Shown here piece after piece: positions 18,761-27,084 of a stretch of DNA of 64,000 nt; within the stretch, counting starts at the first letter, position 1, and each line of letters begins with the position of its first letter. Origin of the DNA: Rubrivivax gelatinosus (GTDB lineage: Bacteria; Pseudomonadota; Gammaproteobacteria; Burkholderiales; Burkholderiaceae_C); assembly GCF_016583785.1 (NCBI RefSeq), contig NZ_NRRU01000005.1, positions 24,715 through 88,714 on the forward strand, in the 5' to 3' direction. Both the position numbers and the translations under genes were made by a program. Under the pieces are notes generated by a model. The model was not told the origin of the DNA and searched no databases. It saw only the letters and a list, made by a program, of their open reading frames with translations.

Positions 18761-19879
18761 ATGTCCCGTACTTCCCGTGTCCTGCGTTCGCTGCTCGCTG
18801 CCGGCGCCGCCACCGTGGCCTTCGCCGCGGGCGCGCAGGGCGCCGAGCCCAAGGTCCTGAACATCTACAACTGGGCCGAGTACATCGCCGAAGACACGCT
18901 CAAGAACTTCGAGAAGGAAACCGGCATCAAGGTCCGGTACGACATCTTCGACAGCAACGAGATCCTGCACGCCAAGCTGGTGGCCGGGAAGACGGGCTAC
19001 GACATCGTCGTGCCGGGCGCGCACTTCGCGAAGGCGCAGATCGAAGGCGGCCTGTTCCAGAAGCTCGACAAGTCGCTGCTGCCGAACTGGAAGAACCTGG
19101 ACCCGGCGGTGCTCGAGCAGATGGCCAAGGTCGACCCGGGCAACCAGTACCTCGTCGACTGGCTCTGGGGCTACGTCACCGTCGGCATCAACGTGAAGAA
19201 GGTGAAGGCCGCACTCGGCTCGACGCCGCTGCCGGCCAACGCCTGGGACCTGCTGTTCAAGCCCGAGTACGCAAGCAAGCTGAAGGGCTGCGGCGTCAGC
19301 ATGCTGGACTCGGCCTCCGAGGTGCTGCCGGTGGCGATGATCTACGCCGGCAAGCCGGCCTACAGCCACGCCGCCAAGGACTACGACGCCGCGCGCGCGG
19401 CGCTCGCCAAGGCGCGCCCGAACATCACGCGCTTCTCGTCCTCGGGCTACATCGACGAGATGGCCAACGGCTCGCTGTGCCTGGTGATGGGCTACGCCGG
19501 CGACATGAACATCGCACGCCAGCGTGCGATCGACAGCAAGACGGGCGTCGAGATCCAGGTGCTGATCCCGCCCAGCGGCGCGACGATGTTCTTCGACTCG
19601 ATGGCGATCCCCAAGGACGCCGAGCACCCGAAGAACGCGCACCTCTTCATCAACTACATCCTGCGCCCCGAGGTGCACGCCAGCCTGACGAACAAGGTCT
19701 TCTACGCCAACCCGAACGCGGCGTCGAAGAAGTTCGTGAAGAAGGACGTGGCGTCCAACCCGACGGTCTTCCTGTCGGCCGATGACATGAAGAAGCTGAC
19801 ATCGCCGGACGCCGTGCCGCAGGACATCCGCCGCGTGCAGACGCGCATCTTCACGGCCTTCAAAGCGGGGGCGAAATAA
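18761..19879 (+). CDS. polyamine ABC transporter substrate-binding protein (PotF/PotD-like)
   Basis: This 372-residue periplasmic binding protein has a signal peptide ending AQGAE. It continues with the PotF pattern: VLNIYNWAEYIAEDTLKNFEKETGIKVRYDIFDSNE, YDIVVPGAHFAK, WGYVTVGINVKKV, MGYAGDMNIAR and MFFDSMAIPKDA. The aromatic and acidic residues of the putrescine pocket are in these segments. GGAGGAAAT precedes the ATG. No permease genes follow; instead the stop overlaps the DUF924 gene. Confidence 0.9.
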   Translation: MSRTSRVLRSLLAAGAATVAFAAGAQGAEPKVLNIYNWAEYIAEDTLKNFEKETGIKVRYDIFDSNEILHAKLVAGKTGYDIVVPGAHFAKAQIEGGLFQKLDKSLLPNWKNLDPAVLEQMAKVDPGNQYLVDWLWGYVTVGINVKKVKAALGSTPLPANAWDLLFKPEYASKLKGCGVSMLDSASEVLPVAMIYAGKPAYSHAAKDYDAARAALAKARPNITRFSSSGYIDEMANGSLCLVMGYAGDMNIARQRAIDSKTGVEIQVLIPPSGATMFFDSMAIPKDAEHPKNAHLFINYILRPEVHASLTNKVFYANPNAASKKFVKKDVASNPTVFLSADDMKKLTSPDAVPQDIRRVQTRIFTAFKAGAK

Positions 19880-20436
19880 GCTCCCCGGCCGCGGTCATCG
19901 GCTTCTGGTTCGGCCCGCCGCCCTACGAGCAGCGGGCCGGCTGGTTCCGCAAGAGCGAGGCCTTCGACCGCCTGGTGGCCGAACGTTTCGGCGCCGAGGT
20001 CGAAGCCGCGCTCGCCGGCACGCTGGCGCAGGTCTGGGCGGCCGAGCCGCTGGCCGAGATCCTGCTGCTCGACCAGTTCACGCGCAACATCTTCCGCGGC
20101 AGCGCGCGCGCCTTCGCCGGCGACGCCCGCGCGCTGCAGCTGGCGCAGCAGCTGGTGGCGAGCGGCGAACACCTCGATCTGCCACCGATGCAGCGCTGGT
20201 TCGCCTACCTGCCCTTCGAACACGCCGAAGACCTGGCGCTGCAGGACGAATCGGTGCGCCTGTTCGGCGCGCTGGCGGCCGAGGACCCGGGCCTGGCCGG
20301 AGCGCTCGACTACGCGCAGCGCCATCACGAGGTGATCCGTCGTTTCGGCCGCTTCCCGCATCGCAACGCGCTGCTGGGGCGCAGCGACACCGCTGCCGAG
20401 ATCGAATACCTGGCCCAGCCGGGCGCCGGTTTCTGA
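19876..20436 (+). CDS. DUF924 family protein with apparent AUA start
   Basis: The protein matches DUF924 from its first block (VIGFWFGP) through GWFRKSEAFDRLVAERFG, LLLDQFTRNIFRG, MQRWFAYLPFEHAED and the final HHEVIRRFGRFPHRNALLGR. No ATG, GTG or TTG exists between the in-frame stop at 19783 and GTG 19975, which lies after the conserved FWFGP block. ATA at 19876 would give M-SSPAAVIGFWFGP, the normal N-terminus, and overlaps the PotF stop as ATAA. A GGGGGC sits just before it. The usual start would be ATGA, so this is either a rare AUA start or a mutated one. Function is unknown. Confidence 0.75.
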   Translation: MSSPAAVIGFWFGPPPYEQRAGWFRKSEAFDRLVAERFGAEVEAALAGTLAQVWAAEPLAEILLLDQFTRNIFRGSARAFAGDARALQLAQQLVASGEHLDLPPMQRWFAYLPFEHAEDLALQDESVRLFGALAAEDPGLAGALDYAQRHHEVIRRFGRFPHRNALLGRSDTAAEIEYLAQPGAGF

Positions 20437-20478
20437 ACCGGCGCCAGACGGCGTGAGCGCCCGGCTCTCGCCCCCCTC

Positions 20479-20805
20479 TCAGTGGTCCTCGAGCCGGGTG
20501 TGCACGCCTTCGGCGGGTTCACCGGTGTCCGGGTCCAGCCAGTCGGCGATGCCGATCTCCTGCTCGGCTTCGAACAAGGTCTCGCAGGGTTCGATCTCGC
20601 CGTCGCTGGCGGCTTCCATCGCCGCCAGGGCCTCGTCCTCGCTGGCGTAGGGGCCGAACTGCTGCCGGCCGGCGTCGGCCAGCCAGTACCAGCCGTCGGG
20701 CCGTTGCACGAGTTCACCGTCGCCCGGAGGGGTGGCGTCCAGCGACGCCTCATCCTCGATTGCGGCCGGCACGAATCGCGTGGGGGTCTGGACTTGCGGC
20801 TTCAT
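20479..20805 (-). CDS. conserved hypothetical protein, 108 residues
   Basis: The ATG at 20805 follows AGAGGAGTACGAGTG. The acidic product (no signal, no membrane segment) contains a small beta-hairpin-like module, DGWYWLADAGRQQFGPYASEDEALAAMEAA, similar in pattern to short domains that read out sequence alignments as W-x-F-GPY-S-EEA. It ends in an acidic tail. Function is unknown. Confidence 0.65.
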   Translation of the reverse strand: MKPQVQTPTRFVPAAIEDEASLDATPPGDGELVQRPDGWYWLADAGRQQFGPYASEDEALAAMEAASDGEIEPCETLFEAEQEIGIADWLDPDTGEPAEGVHTRLEDH

Positions 20806-21550
20806 CACTCGTACTCCTCTTGGACGAAGCCATTCTGAACCTCGCACCGGGCGGCGCAAGGTGCCCGACAAGCGCGTGGCAGCAAGGCTGTCCGGGGCCG
20901 CCAAAGCCTGCTAAGGTCTGAGATCGATCCGCTGCACACCCGCTGCAGCAGACCCGGCCGCCGCAACCGGCGGCCGACACGGCAGCCACGCTGCTGCCGT
21001 CCGTTTAGGCGCGCACCGCGCCTGCCACCGCCGCATCCAGCCGCGGCCAGCACCCGATTTTTCGCCCCAGGCCCGCGCCATCGTCAACGCTGACGGCGAC
21101 TTTTCCACAGCTTGTTCTCAACGCATCTGCCGTCACCGAGCCCGAATGCCGTCTTGTGGACAAACCTGGGGACGGATGGCGAACAAGTCATGGCTTATCC
21201 ACAGGCCGATCGCGTCCGCCGGACTTGTCCAGAAACACGAACGCCGGCAAAAGTGCCCGGCCCACAGCGTTTGCGGCGCTGCAAGCCATTGAAAACAAAG
21301 AAGAAGTCAGGCTTGTCCCCAGAACAGGCCGGCCCCTACTACGACTACCAGTTAGAAAGATGAAGCTAATACTGAATAACAGCCGCGGTGCGCGCGCGTT
21401 TTTCCGGGGTGCCGGCGCTGCATCGCGGCGGCCGCGAAAAATCGCGTTGTGAACGGGAAAGAAGAGCGCCGTCAGGAAGACAGCGCCGTCTGCGCGTTGG
21501 CAGCGGCGGCTTCGAAGACGATGAAGCGCGGAGCGGGCGCTGCGCGCCGG
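20806..21550. other. 745-bp gene-free region
   Basis: No convincing gene is found here. The left third is GC-rich with no clear signal. From about 21100 it carries DnaA-box-like sequences and a copy of the dnaN leader (listed separately), and around 21283-21375 it is unusually A/T-rich for this genome. A 31-codon frame after the leader copy (ATG at 21361) does not resemble the beta clamp. Confidence 0.7.
21101..21362 (+). promoter_or_regulatory. DnaA-box cluster with a copy of the dnaN leader
   Basis: A perfect DnaA box TTATCCACA lies at 21195-21203. One-mismatch boxes lie at 21101-21109 (TTTTCCACA) and, reversed, at 21155-21163 (TTGTCCACA), with a weaker TTGTCCAGA at 21225-21233. At 21313-21324 TTGTCCCCAGAA is followed after exactly ten bases by CCTACTACGAC (21335-21345) and then ACCAGTTA. 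The same two blocks with the same ten-base spacing occur just upstream of dnaN (55099-55110 and 55078-55088, minus strand). This could be an origin remnant or a DnaA-titration/reactivation site. Confidence 0.55.
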
Positions 21551-22399
21551 CTACTGGATGTCCGAGGCCTCGGCCCAGGTCTCGTGGCGCGGGGTCTCGC
21601 CGTTGGCCAGCTCGAAGGCCCAGCGCGACGCGAGTACACGCACACGTTCGACGTTGGCCGGCAATGGCGTGCCGCAGACCGTGCGGCCCAGCCAGTCGCT
21701 GTCTTCGCCTTCGGCGTCGACATGGGTCGAACCGGCACCCATGCTCACGCCGACGAAGCCCTCGTGGCCCGCGGCCAGCGACTCGGCACGCAACTGCCGC
21801 AGCACCGGCATCGCGCTCTGCTCGGCGTTGCAGCCGCTGGCCGCGGCCGCGATCGCGAGGATCGGGCGCTCGCCAGCGCGCGAAATGGCACGCAGCTGTT
21901 CAGCAAAGCCCTTGACCGGCACTGGATCGAGCAGCAGCGCACCGGCCAGGCGGTCCGGAGCGGCCGCGTCCAGACGCCAGCCCAGGCGTGCGGCGAAGGC
22001 GGCACCCGCCGAATGCCCGCCGACGACGATGCGCTGCGGGATAGCGCGGCCGTCGGGCAGGCGCAGGCCGGCCAGCAGCGCGGTCGCCATCGTGTCGGCC
22101 AGGTCGGGGTTGCCGTAGGCCATGTCGGCGTCCACGCACAGCGTCGCCAGGCCTTGTTTCGCGATGCGGCGTGTGGTCTCGCGCAGATTGGCGCAGCTGC
22201 GCGTGAAGCCGTGCTGCAGCACCAGCAGCGCGGTCGGTTCGCCCACCGGCAGCGCCCATTCGGCGGCGTAGCTGCGGCCACCCAGTTCGAGCGCTGGTGT
22301 CGGCGTGATGCTTCCGGTCGTCGGCCCTGGCACGCTCGCACAACCGGTCAGACCGATGGTGAGCGCACGGACCAGCAGACGCTTGAAGGACTTGAACAC
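21551..22399 (-). CDS. alpha/beta-hydrolase lipoprotein
   Basis: The product (282 residues from GTG 22399) has a lipobox LTGC near residue 18 and an alpha/beta-hydrolase core: LLVLQHGFTRSCANLRE, the nucleophile elbow GGHSAGAA (Ser near residue 130), D in LLLDPVP and a late STHVDAEGED. An open frame extends to ATG 22498, but that longer N-terminus would bury the lipoprotein signal, so the GTG is preferred. It is likely an esterase-like enzyme anchored in the envelope. The substrate is unknown. Confidence 0.7.
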   Translation of the reverse strand: MFKSFKRLLVRALTIGLTGCASVPGPTTGSITPTPALELGGRSYAAEWALPVGEPTALLVLQHGFTRSCANLRETTRRIAKQGLATLCVDADMAYGNPDLADTMATALLAGLRLPDGRAIPQRIVVGGHSAGAAFAARLGWRLDAAAPDRLAGALLLDPVPVKGFAEQLRAISRAGERPILAIAAAASGCNAEQSAMPVLRQLRAESLAAGHEGFVGVSMGAGSTHVDAEGEDSDWLGRTVCGTPLPANVERVRVLASRWAFELANGETPRHETWAEASDIQ

Positions 22400-22747
22400 G
22401 CGAGGGGCTCGGGCCGCGACGGGCGACGCCGGCAGGGCCGCAAGGCAAGCCGGATTCCCGGTGGCGTCGTGGTCGGCGGTGTCGGTGGTGGGCGGCATGG
22501 CGGCTCGAGTTCCTGATTCTCTTCATCGGCTATTTGCCCTGTGCGAATCAGTGCGAAATGGCAATTTCGGTGTGAACTGATACACGCAGGCCACGGCTGA
22601 TCCCCTGAACCCGGGGGGTGAACGCTGGAATACCCGAATCTGGCTCAAGGCTTGCGACAGCGGGCGTCCGCAACATCCACCCGGGGCCGGATCACCCGGC
22701 AGTTCAACGCGTCGGTCACGCGTGTCACGCCGCCGCCCCAGGGGGAG
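22400..22747. other. 348-bp divergent intergenic region
   Basis: This gap separates the minus-strand hydrolase and the plus-strand GGDEF gene. It contains the sigma-54-like motif listed below and a relatively A/T-rich patch near 22505-22585 that may hold the hydrolase promoter. Its exact extent on the left depends on the hydrolase start. Confidence 0.5.
22641..22655 (+). promoter_or_regulatory. candidate sigma-54 promoter
   Basis: TGGCTCA, four bases, TTGC has the GG-N10-GC spacing of a -24/-12 promoter and lies ~93 bases before the GGDEF gene start. Three consensus positions differ, so it is weaker than the one at 8863. Confidence 0.35.
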
Positions 22748-24241
22748 ATGAGATTGAGACCGGAAACCATCGTCTGGATCGTTCCAGACGACATGGGCGA
22801 CGCCGACGCGTCGCCGGCCGCGCTGCGTGCGCTCGGCTATACCGTCATCGAAGCGCCACTGGCCACCGCACCGCGGCTGGCTGCCGACCTGCGCGTGCTG
22901 CCGACCTCACCGCTGGCGGACGAAGCCGCGCTGCGCGCCGCCTGTGCCGGCGACCGCCGGCCGACGCTGGTGCTGGCCCACGACGCCGGCTGCGAAGCGA
23001 TCGCACTCGAGGTCAGCGACCTGCGCGACGAGGTCGTGCGTCTGCCGCAGTCGCCCGAACACCTGGCCGCGCGCATAGACCGGCTGGTGCGCCGTGACCG
23101 CGACTCGGCCTGGCTGCACCGCGACATCCTCACCGGGCTGCTGAACCGGCGCGCATTCGGCCAGCGGCTGCGCAAGGTGCTGGAGGAGATGCTGCCGGGC
23201 GAGGTCCGCGGCCTGGTGCTGCTGGATCTGGACCATTTCAAGCGCATCAACGAACAGTTCGGCCATTCGGTCGGCGACCAGCTGCTGCGCAGCGCCGCCG
23301 AGACCCTGGCCGCCGGCTCCTCGCCCGACGACCCGATAGGCCGCCTCGGTGGCGACGAGTTCGTGCTGCTGCTGACACGCTACGACACCCAGACGCTGCT
23401 GAACGACGCCCGTGCGCTGCTGCGCCGGCTGTCCACGCCGCTGCAGGTGCCGTCGATCGGCGACAGCGTCGTGCTGACGGCCAGCGCCGGCCTGACGCTG
23501 CTGCGCCCGCATCTGACCGAAGGCGAGGTCATGCGCCAGGCTGACGCCGCGATGTACGAGGCCAAAGGATCGGGGCGCAACCGGCTGATGTGTTTCGAAG
23601 CCAGCGCCTCCTGCCCGTCGGCACCGGACATCGACGCCGACCTGGAACGTTTCAACGAGGTCACCAAGGTCTTCAGTGACCGCCTGGCGCGCATCGTCGG
23701 CGACATGGGGCGGCGCCTGGTCGAAGGTGCGCGCCGCCAGGCGCTGCAGGACGCGCTGACCGGCGCCCACAACCGGCGCTACTTCGACGAACGCCTGGCG
23801 CGCGAGGTCACGCAGGCGCAGCGCAACGGCCGGCCGCTGGCGCTGGCGCTGATGGACATCGACGACTTCCACGGCGTCAACGCCGGCTTCGGCTGGCCTT
23901 CGGGCGACGCCGTGCTGCGCGAGTTCGCGACCCTGGCCACCGGCAACGTGCGCCTGGTGGACTGGCTGGCGCGTTACGGCGGCGAGGAGTTCTGCGTCGT
24001 GCTGCCCGACACCGGAATCGACGCCGCGCTGGCGGTGATGGAACGCATCCGCGCGGCCGTCGCCGGCTACCAGTTCCACGCCATCGACGGCCGCACGATC
24101 CCGGTGACCGTCAGCGTCGGCGTCGCCGCGCTCGGGCCCGAGGACAACACGCCGATCACGCTGGTCGACCGTGCCGGCCGCGCCTGCCTGCGCGCCAAGG
24201 CCGCAGGCAAGGACCGGGTCGTCGCCGCCGGCAGCGCCTGA
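22748..24241 (+). CDS. diguanylate cyclase with two GGDEF domains
   Basis: This 497-residue cytosolic protein starts with a degenerate receiver-like domain (about residues 1-115), then a first GGDEF domain (LTGLLNRRAF, LDLDHFKRINEQFGHSVGDQLL, RLGGDEFVLLL near residue 200). A helical linker leads to a second GGDEF domain (LTGAHNRRYFDERL, DIDDFHGVNAGFGWPSGD, RYGGEEFCVVLP near residue 412). Both signatures (GGDEF, GGEEF) are intact, so two cyclase sites in one chain are possible. No EAL domain or membrane segment is present. ATG 22748 is used; an upstream GTG/ATG would add a basic extension. Confidence 0.9.
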   Translation: MRLRPETIVWIVPDDMGDADASPAALRALGYTVIEAPLATAPRLAADLRVLPTSPLADEAALRAACAGDRRPTLVLAHDAGCEAIALEVSDLRDEVVRLPQSPEHLAARIDRLVRRDRDSAWLHRDILTGLLNRRAFGQRLRKVLEEMLPGEVRGLVLLDLDHFKRINEQFGHSVGDQLLRSAAETLAAGSSPDDPIGRLGGDEFVLLLTRYDTQTLLNDARALLRRLSTPLQVPSIGDSVVLTASAGLTLLRPHLTEGEVMRQADAAMYEAKGSGRNRLMCFEASASCPSAPDIDADLERFNEVTKVFSDRLARIVGDMGRRLVEGARRQALQDALTGAHNRRYFDERLAREVTQAQRNGRPLALALMDIDDFHGVNAGFGWPSGDAVLREFATLATGNVRLVDWLARYGGEEFCVVLPDTGIDAALAVMERIRAAVAGYQFHAIDGRTIPVTVSVGVAALGPEDNTPITLVDRAGRACLRAKAAGKDRVVAAGSA

Positions 24242-24242
24242 T

Positions 24243-26951
24243 TCAGCGCGCCGCCAGGCGTGCGGCGAAGGCTTCCAGCGCCGGCTGCAGGCGCAGCGCT
24301 TCGGCCGCACGCACCCGCGCCTTGAGCTCGATGCGGGTCGCGACACGTTCCGCCGGTGCCTTGCCGGGCGCACCGACCAGCCGCTGCTGGTCGGCACGCA
24401 GCCGGTCCGCCGCCGCCTGCTGGTCGAAACCGGCGGCGCTGCCCGGCAGCAGCCAGGCGCGCGCGCCGAACATCGGCCCGGCCAGTTCCGCCAGGCGCGG
24501 GAACTGCTCGACGACGAAACCGTAGGCCAGTGCCGTGTGCCGCGGCGAGCTGCCCACCAGCTGCGGCAGCGAGGTCGCGATGTTGGCGGGCAGCGAGCCG
24601 TCCAGCGACAGCGCCAGCAGCCGGCGCACGAGTGCCGGCTCGGGCGCCTGTGCCGCCGCCGACGCGTAGAGCCAGCGGTCTTCCTCGGACGTGGCCGCTT
24701 TCAGCCGGCCCAACAGGATCTCGAACCGTGCCGTGTCGGCATGCCTGCCGACGGCCTGGACGACGGCACCTCGCAGTGCCGCCGGCAGCGGCTGGCGGCC
24801 CGAGGCGTCGGCGTCGAAGAGCAGACGCGCCTGTTCCAGCGTCGCCGTGTCGCCGTGCTGCGCGAGATCGGTGATCAGGCCGCTGCGCAGCGCCTCGATC
24901 TCGCTGCTTTCGTACTCAAGGGGCTGCCAGCCGAGGGTGGCGAGTTCCGGTGCCAGCAAGGCGCGAGCAGCCGCGTGCAGCGCCGCTTCGGCCGGGCTGC
25001 CGGCCAGCGTCTCGTCGAGGAAGCCGATCGCCCGCCGCGCCTGGGCGACGAGCGCCGGCCGGCCCGCGCCCTGCACCCGCGGCAGCTCGGCCAGCAGATC
25101 CAGCAGCGCCGCCATCGGCACGCGCCCGGCCTGGGCCAGCGCCAGCGTGTCGGCCAGCAGCGTGGCCTGCGCGGTGGCGGGCAGGCGGGGGAAGGACTTC
25201 AGCAGCGCGGCCTGCGTCGCCGGTGCATAGGCGACGCGGTAGAAACCTTCGCCGCCGGGGTTCAGCAGCGTCGGCGTGTCCGGGCAGCCAGGCAGCATGA
25301 GCGTGCTGCGCTCGCTGTCCATGAGCAGTGCCTGGGTGCTGTCGCCATGGCGCAGCACCAGCGGCAGCTTCCACAGCCCGGGCGCCGGCCGGCCGTCGAG
25401 CATGAAGCGCTGCTGGCTCAGCTCCAGCCGGGTGCGCCCGTTTTCGCAGCGTTCGCTCGCTTCGACCAGCGGGAAACCGGGCTGGTCGGTCCAGCTTGCC
25501 GCGACCGCCGTGACGTCCTCGCCCGAGGCGCGGCCGATGTGGTGCCAGAGGTCGCCGGCGGTCGCGTTCGAGAAGCGGCGCTCGGCCATGTAGGCGGCCA
25601 GCCCGCGCTGGAACGCCTGCGGCCCTATCCACTGCTCGAGCATCGCCAGCACCGCCCCGCCCTTGACGTAGGTGATGTCGTCGAAGACGTCGAAGACGCG
25701 GTCCTCGGGCACCGCGCCGGAGCGGATCGCACGCGTCGAGCTGCCGGCGTCGCGTGTCATCGCATCGTCTATCGGTCCGCGGCGGCGCAGCGCGATGTTC
25801 CAGTCGGGGTTGAAGCGCTCGGTCGCTTTTTCCTCCATCCAGGTGGCGAAGGCCTCGTTGAGCCAGATCTCCTCCCAGGACGCGGCGGTCACGAGGTTGC
25901 CGAACCACTGGTGCGCGACTTCGTGCGCAACGGTCGAGAAGATGCGCCGGCGCGTGAAGGTGTTGCTGCGCGCCGGGTCGAACAGCAGCGTGCTCTCGGC
26001 GTAGGAGATCAGGCCCCAGTCCTCCATCGCGCCGAAGCGGGTGCTGGGCACCGCCAACTGGTCGAGCTTGGGCAGTGCGTAGGGCAGACCGAAGTACTCG
26101 GTGTAGTAGGGCAGCACCTGCTGCGTGACCGACAGCGCGTAGGCGCCCTGGGCAGCCTTGCCGGGCGCGGTCAGGATGCGCAGCGGCACGCCGGCGGCCT
26201 GGCCGGCGAGCGCATCGAAACGCCCGACCGCCAGCGCGACGAGGTAGCTCGGCATCGGCGGTGTCGGCGCGAAGCGGTGCAGGCGTTTGCTGCCTTCGTC
26301 GACGGTGGCGATCTCGCTGGTGTTGGCGAGCACCTGCAGTTCCGCTGGCGCACGCACCGAGAGTTCGAAGACGGCACGAAACGAGGGTTCGTCGAAGGCC
26401 GGGAAGACCATGCGTGCAAACACCGCTTCGAGCTGGGTCGCGAGCATCGCCCCGGGCTGGCTGCCGCCGTAAGGTGCCCGGAACAGGCCCGAGCCGCTGC
26501 GCTGCACCGCGCCGTCCCAGGCGACTTCCAGCGTGGCGTCGCCGGCGGCCAGCGGCAGGCCGTCTTCGGGCGCGAGACGCCAGGTCTGGGCCTGGCTGTC
26601 GGCCTGCACCACGAGCCGGCGGTCGCCGCCGCTGGTGCGCAGCGTCACGCCTTGGGCAGTCAGCTCATGGGCGTGCAGCAGGATCGCGGGCACGGTCTCG
26701 CGCAGCCGCAGCGTGATCGTCGCCTTGCCGCTGAAACGTTCGGCCGCCGGGTCCAGGTCGAGCACGATCGTGTAGCGCGAAGGCAGCACCGTCTTGGGCA
26801 GATGGCCGGGCGTGCGGTCGAAATCGAAGCGCGGCTGGGCCGGTGCGGCGGCGGCCAGCATCAGCAGCGCGCAGGCCGCGGCGGCGCGGCGCAGCAGGCA
26901 GGCGGATCGGCCGATGCAGGTGCGGATGCGGACGGGACCGAAGTGCGTCAT
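24243..26951 (-). CDS. M1 family metallopeptidase (aminopeptidase N-like), exported
   Basis: This 902-residue protein has a signal peptide (hydrophobic stretch about residues 20-36, ending APAQ) and the M1 core. The exopeptidase motif GAMEDWG lies near residue 307 and the zinc site HEVAHQWFGN...WLNEAFATWMEEKA near 340, giving HEXXH-x18-E. A large helical C-terminal domain follows. It should release N-terminal amino acids from peptides in the periplasm. GGAGC precedes the ATG at 26951. It converges on the GGDEF gene with a one-base gap. Confidence 0.92.
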   Translation of the reverse strand: MTHFGPVRIRTCIGRSACLLRRAAAACALLMLAAAAPAQPRFDFDRTPGHLPKTVLPSRYTIVLDLDPAAERFSGKATITLRLRETVPAILLHAHELTAQGVTLRTSGGDRRLVVQADSQAQTWRLAPEDGLPLAAGDATLEVAWDGAVQRSGSGLFRAPYGGSQPGAMLATQLEAVFARMVFPAFDEPSFRAVFELSVRAPAELQVLANTSEIATVDEGSKRLHRFAPTPPMPSYLVALAVGRFDALAGQAAGVPLRILTAPGKAAQGAYALSVTQQVLPYYTEYFGLPYALPKLDQLAVPSTRFGAMEDWGLISYAESTLLFDPARSNTFTRRRIFSTVAHEVAHQWFGNLVTAASWEEIWLNEAFATWMEEKATERFNPDWNIALRRRGPIDDAMTRDAGSSTRAIRSGAVPEDRVFDVFDDITYVKGGAVLAMLEQWIGPQAFQRGLAAYMAERRFSNATAGDLWHHIGRASGEDVTAVAASWTDQPGFPLVEASERCENGRTRLELSQQRFMLDGRPAPGLWKLPLVLRHGDSTQALLMDSERSTLMLPGCPDTPTLLNPGGEGFYRVAYAPATQAALLKSFPRLPATAQATLLADTLALAQAGRVPMAALLDLLAELPRVQGAGRPALVAQARRAIGFLDETLAGSPAEAALHAAARALLAPELATLGWQPLEYESSEIEALRSGLITDLAQHGDTATLEQARLLFDADASGRQPLPAALRGAVVQAVGRHADTARFEILLGRLKAATSEEDRWLYASAAAQAPEPALVRRLLALSLDGSLPANIATSLPQLVGSSPRHTALAYGFVVEQFPRLAELAGPMFGARAWLLPGSAAGFDQQAAADRLRADQQRLVGAPGKAPAERVATRIELKARVRAAEALRLQPALEAFAARLAAR

Positions 26952-27084
26952 CGTGGGCTCCGAAGGGCTGAACGACGACTCTAACGGCAGCCGATCGCCG
27001 TGAATCGCCGCCGGCTTGCGCCGGCCATGCGCACACCGGCTTCTGCTGCGGCGACAATCCCCAACCTTTTCCGCGCTGCCTCCC

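Noticed and set aside
19975..20436. GTG 19975 as the DUF924 start
   Set aside because: It removes the conserved FWFGP and GWFRKSEAFD blocks, which are in frame upstream.
21361..21452. Short frame after the dnaN-leader copy as a dnaN remnant
   Set aside because: Its 30 residues do not resemble the beta clamp; only the leader is duplicated.
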